Positions 6,238 through 7,636 of a stretch of DNA of 7,636 nt are shown piece after piece; position 1 is the first letter of the stretch; each line of letters opens with the position of its first letter. The notes under the pieces were generated by a model, which ran no database searches, was not told the DNA's origin, and saw nothing but the letters and a program-made list of their open reading frames with translations. The position numbers were made by a program, and so were the translations under genes. The stretch comes from Clostridia bacterium (GTDB lineage Bacteria > Bacillota > Clostridia > Oscillospirales > CAG-272), in assembly GCA_024404435.1 (NCBI GenBank), contig JAKSPW010000063.1, forward strand, positions 1 through 7,636, read 5' to 3'.

Positions 6238-6855
6238 TCAGCCCGCCGTACGGCGGATGAAATAGTTCCTCGCTCCGACCGTATCGGGGTCTATCGGAGC
6301 GTTTTCACCTATAAGCTCTCCTATCGTGTTGTCGAACGAGCGGATCATCGTGCGGAATAAAAGTTCGGTTTTGTCTTCACCGTTTTCAATTCCGCGTCTG
6401 AAATAATCGCGCAGTGCGACACATTCGGGAAAGGTCCTCGTTTCTTCGATATAATCCGCAAGATACACTATCGACTCGAAAAGGTCCATGCCTTCCCTGC
6501 CCGTCGTGTGCCATCTGACACCGCGGACCACCTCGTCGGTCGCGTACCCGGGAAAATCGCGTTTTATGAGCTCTGCCGCCGTTTTTGCGTGAAAAACCTT
6601 CGGCGAGAGCATATCGTAATTACTGTTAATTATACCAAATTCCGAGCAATATTGCAACTGTTTTTCAAAATCGCACTTTTTTGTGACGTCGTGGAGAAGT
6701 GCCGAAACGCGCAGCTCCGCGATTTTTTCGGGCAGATAAATGCTCCCGAGATACGCCGCTTCCTTCTCGACGGCGAGAGTGTGAGAATATCTCTTTTCCG
6801 TCAGATAAGGCTTTACTTTTTCTCTCAGAGTTAAAATATCAGATTCACTGAACAT
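6238..6855 (-). CDS. yqeK: YqeK-family HD-domain protein (probable Ap4A hydrolase)
   Basis: A 205-residue HD-superfamily metal-dependent phosphohydrolase. Putative metal ligands are all present: H25 (in RYSHTLAVEKEA), H55-D56 (LLHDVTK), H89 (FHAKTAAEL), H116 (VRWHTTGREGM) and D134 (YLADYIE). The order and the WHTTG motif are typical of YqeK, which nearly always sits next to nadD. Characterised YqeK proteins of Firmicutes cleave diadenosine tetraphosphate symmetrically to two ADP, clearing an alarmone made by aminoacyl-tRNA synthetases; applying that here is inference from family membership. The start at 6855 has a GGGAG ribosome binding site (6864-6868) inside the end of nadD, eight bases from the ATG. 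The middle of the gene (about 6610-6660) is AT-rich and carries a promoter-like sequence read in the same direction (listed separately). Confidence 0.94.
   Translation of the reverse strand: MFSESDILTLREKVKPYLTEKRYSHTLAVEKEAAYLGSIYLPEKIAELRVSALLHDVTKKCDFEKQLQYCSEFGIINSNYDMLSPKVFHAKTAAELIKRDFPGYATDEVVRGVRWHTTGREGMDLFESIVYLADYIEETRTFPECVALRDYFRRGIENGEDKTELLFRTMIRSFDNTIGELIGENAPIDPDTVGARNYFIRRTAG
6629..6657 (-). promoter_or_regulatory. Candidate internal promoter inside yqeK
   Basis: Minus strand: TTGCAA (6652-6657), 17-bp spacer, TATAAT (6629-6634), with TGG directly before the -10 box (an extended -10, TGnTATAAT). It lies in an AT-rich patch of yqeK, about 435 bp before the LCP copy 1 start, and points toward the LCP-LCP-rsfS-leuS genes. 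The hexamers and spacing are seen; activity is inference. Confidence 0.5.
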
Positions 6856-7465
6856 CGTTTTTTCTCCCGTACAGTCCGTACTTCACGATGATGTCCTCCA
6901 CCGCCTTCGGCGTGTACGCGGAGATATCCTCGCCGCGCGAGACTCTTTCCCTTACCTCGGTCGATGACATCGGGCATGGTTCCGACTTCAGCATTATCAC
7001 TTTCGTGCCGTACTTTTTTCTGTACTCTTTCGCTTTTGCCGCAAGCCCGGGATCGGCTTTACCGTAGCGGCGCATCAGAACGATACGCGCAAGGCGGAGT
7101 ATGTCTTCTCCCCGTCTCCAGCTCTCGAGAGTCAGGAACATATCGTCTCCGCAGAGAAGATAAATGACGTCTCCGTTTTCCGTCAGATGCTCAAGAGTGT
7201 CGATCGTGTAGCTGACACCCTGTTTTTCGATCTCATAGTCGGAGACCGTGACCTTCGGCATATCACCGAACGCGGCACGGCACATTTCAAGCCTTATTTT
7301 CGGATCGTCACCCGCGTCTATTCTCTTGTGAGGAGGGACGTTGTCGGGCATGACGTAAAGCTCGTCGAGCTTCACGCCCGAGAGGAAGTTCTCTGCCGCG
7401 CGGATGTGTCCGAAGTGAGGCGGCGAAAAAGTGCCGCCGTAAAGACCGATCTTTTTCTTTTTCAT
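6845..7465 (-). CDS. nadD: Nicotinate-nucleotide adenylyltransferase NadD
   Basis: Cytoplasmic enzyme of NAD synthesis that joins nicotinate mononucleotide and ATP to give deamido-NAD and pyrophosphate. The 206-residue product has the full nucleotidyltransferase signature: GLYGGTFSPPHFGH (residues 7-20, containing the HxGH motif H17-H20), the substrate-binding stretch around MPDNVPPHKR (39-48), SYTIDTL (85-91), GDDMF (106-110) and a C-terminal SSTEVRERV (167-175), equivalent to the ISSTxIR ATP-binding motif. Length is normal, slightly above the roughly 190 residues of Bacillus NadD. The ATG at 7463-7465 overlaps the yhbY stop; no strong Shine-Dalgarno is visible just upstream, so coupling to yhbY translation is the likely way in. 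The 3' end overlaps yqeK by 11 nt. All motifs are intact, so the assignment is secure. Confidence 0.97.
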   Translation of the reverse strand: MKKKKIGLYGGTFSPPHFGHIRAAENFLSGVKLDELYVMPDNVPPHKRIDAGDDPKIRLEMCRAAFGDMPKVTVSDYEIEKQGVSYTIDTLEHLTENGDVIYLLCGDDMFLTLESWRRGEDILRLARIVLMRRYGKADPGLAAKAKEYRKKYGTKVIMLKSEPCPMSSTEVRERVSRGEDISAYTPKAVEDIIVKYGLYGRKNDVQ

Positions 7466-7636
7466 TTTACCGTAGGCGAGATCTTTCTGTTTTCTTCCTT
7501 CGACGAGACGCGGTAAAGCACGAACTTTCTGCCGATAGCGGCAACGGATTCGGCGCCGATCCTTTCTGCGATCTCGTCGGCTGCTTCTCTCGCGGTCATT
7601 CCCGCGGTCTCAAGCACGCTCACTTCTATAAGCTCT
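7462..7636 (-). CDS. yhbY: YhbY-family (CRM domain) RNA-binding protein, 3' end only
   Basis: Partial gene entering from the right edge; only the last 57 codons and a TGA stop (7462-7464) are visible. The protein tail reads ELIEVSVLETAG, then TAREAADEIAERIGAES, then AIGRKFVLYRVS. This matches the C-terminal half of the bacterial YhbY/CRS1-YhbY (CRM) domain, where a short helix is followed by the highly conserved 'IGRKFVLYR' strand. Family members are small proteins of about 95-100 residues that associate with pre-50S ribosomal particles and take part in large-subunit assembly. The stop overlaps the nadD start by four bases (ATGA), so the two genes are very likely co-transcribed and translationally coupled. 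The promoter and N-terminal part, including the GxxG loop region, lie outside the window. The family call is firm; the ribosome role is family knowledge. Confidence 0.93.
   Translation of the reverse strand, partial: ELIEVSVLETAGMTAREAADEIAERIGAESVAAIGRKFVLYRVSSKEENRKISPTVK

Noticed and set aside
6191..6238. Upstream in-frame ATG (6236-6238) as the LCP copy 1 start.
   Set aside because: It would add 15 residues not resembling an LCP tail and overlaps the yqeK stop; the ATG at 6191-6193 has a well-placed AAAGGAG.
5072..6265. A 397-codon open frame on the plus strand, antisense to LCP copy 1.
   Set aside because: Same explanation: it is in register with the LCP gene and reflects avoidance of TTA, CTA and TCA codons. 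The translation shows no family signature.
1..7636. CRISPR arrays, tRNA genes, insertion sequences, toxin-antitoxin or defence genes.
   Set aside because: No regularly spaced repeats, cloverleaf-like segments, transposase motifs or flanking inverted repeats were seen; nearly all the sequence is accounted for by housekeeping genes.

Overview
All genes that can be supported lie on the minus strand, so the biology reads from position 7636 down to 1. The window looks like core chromosome of a Clostridia-type Gram-positive (Bacillota). The reasons are the gene order yhbY-nadD-yqeK-LCP-rsfS-leuS, purine-rich Shine-Dalgarno sites, sigma-A consensus promoters, a MecA-family adaptor, and an S21 and LeuRS of clostridial style. 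Coding DNA appears moderately GC-rich by eye, while the two intergenic promoter regions are AT-rich. A genus cannot be named from this sequence alone.

Region 1 (7636-968) is one tightly packed run of genes that probably forms a single operon: yhbY (3' end only), nadD (NAD synthesis), yqeK (HD-domain, Ap4A hydrolase family), two tandem paralogous LytR-CpsA-Psr (LCP) cell-wall glycopolymer transferases, rsfS (ribosome silencing factor) and leuS (leucyl-tRNA synthetase). Junctions range from overlaps of 4 and 11 nt to gaps of 15-44 nt. A good sigma-A-like promoter sits inside yqeK and may give the LCP genes and those downstream an independent start.

Region 2 (967-629) is a self-contained rpsU (ribosomal protein S21) unit. 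It has a perfect TTGACA-17-TATAAT promoter starting 12 bp after leuS, a small dyad at the expected mRNA 5' end, a strong ribosome binding site, and a 9-bp hairpin with a T-rich tail as intrinsic terminator. Region 3 (601-1) holds a promoter and the first 176 codons of a MecA-family adaptor gene that runs off the left edge.

The theme is housekeeping: ribosome assembly and silencing, translation, NAD supply, alarmone turnover, wall-polymer attachment and regulated proteolysis. I see no mobile element, CRISPR array, RNA gene, toxin-antitoxin or defence system, and no convincing evidence of an undescribed system. The points worth a second look are the duplicated LCP genes with a short metal-binding loop, the intragenic promoter, the poor ribosome binding site of the second LCP gene, and the regulatory architecture of rpsU. 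No gene-free stretch exceeds 300 bases; the longest (529-694) holds the rpsU terminator and mecA promoter.
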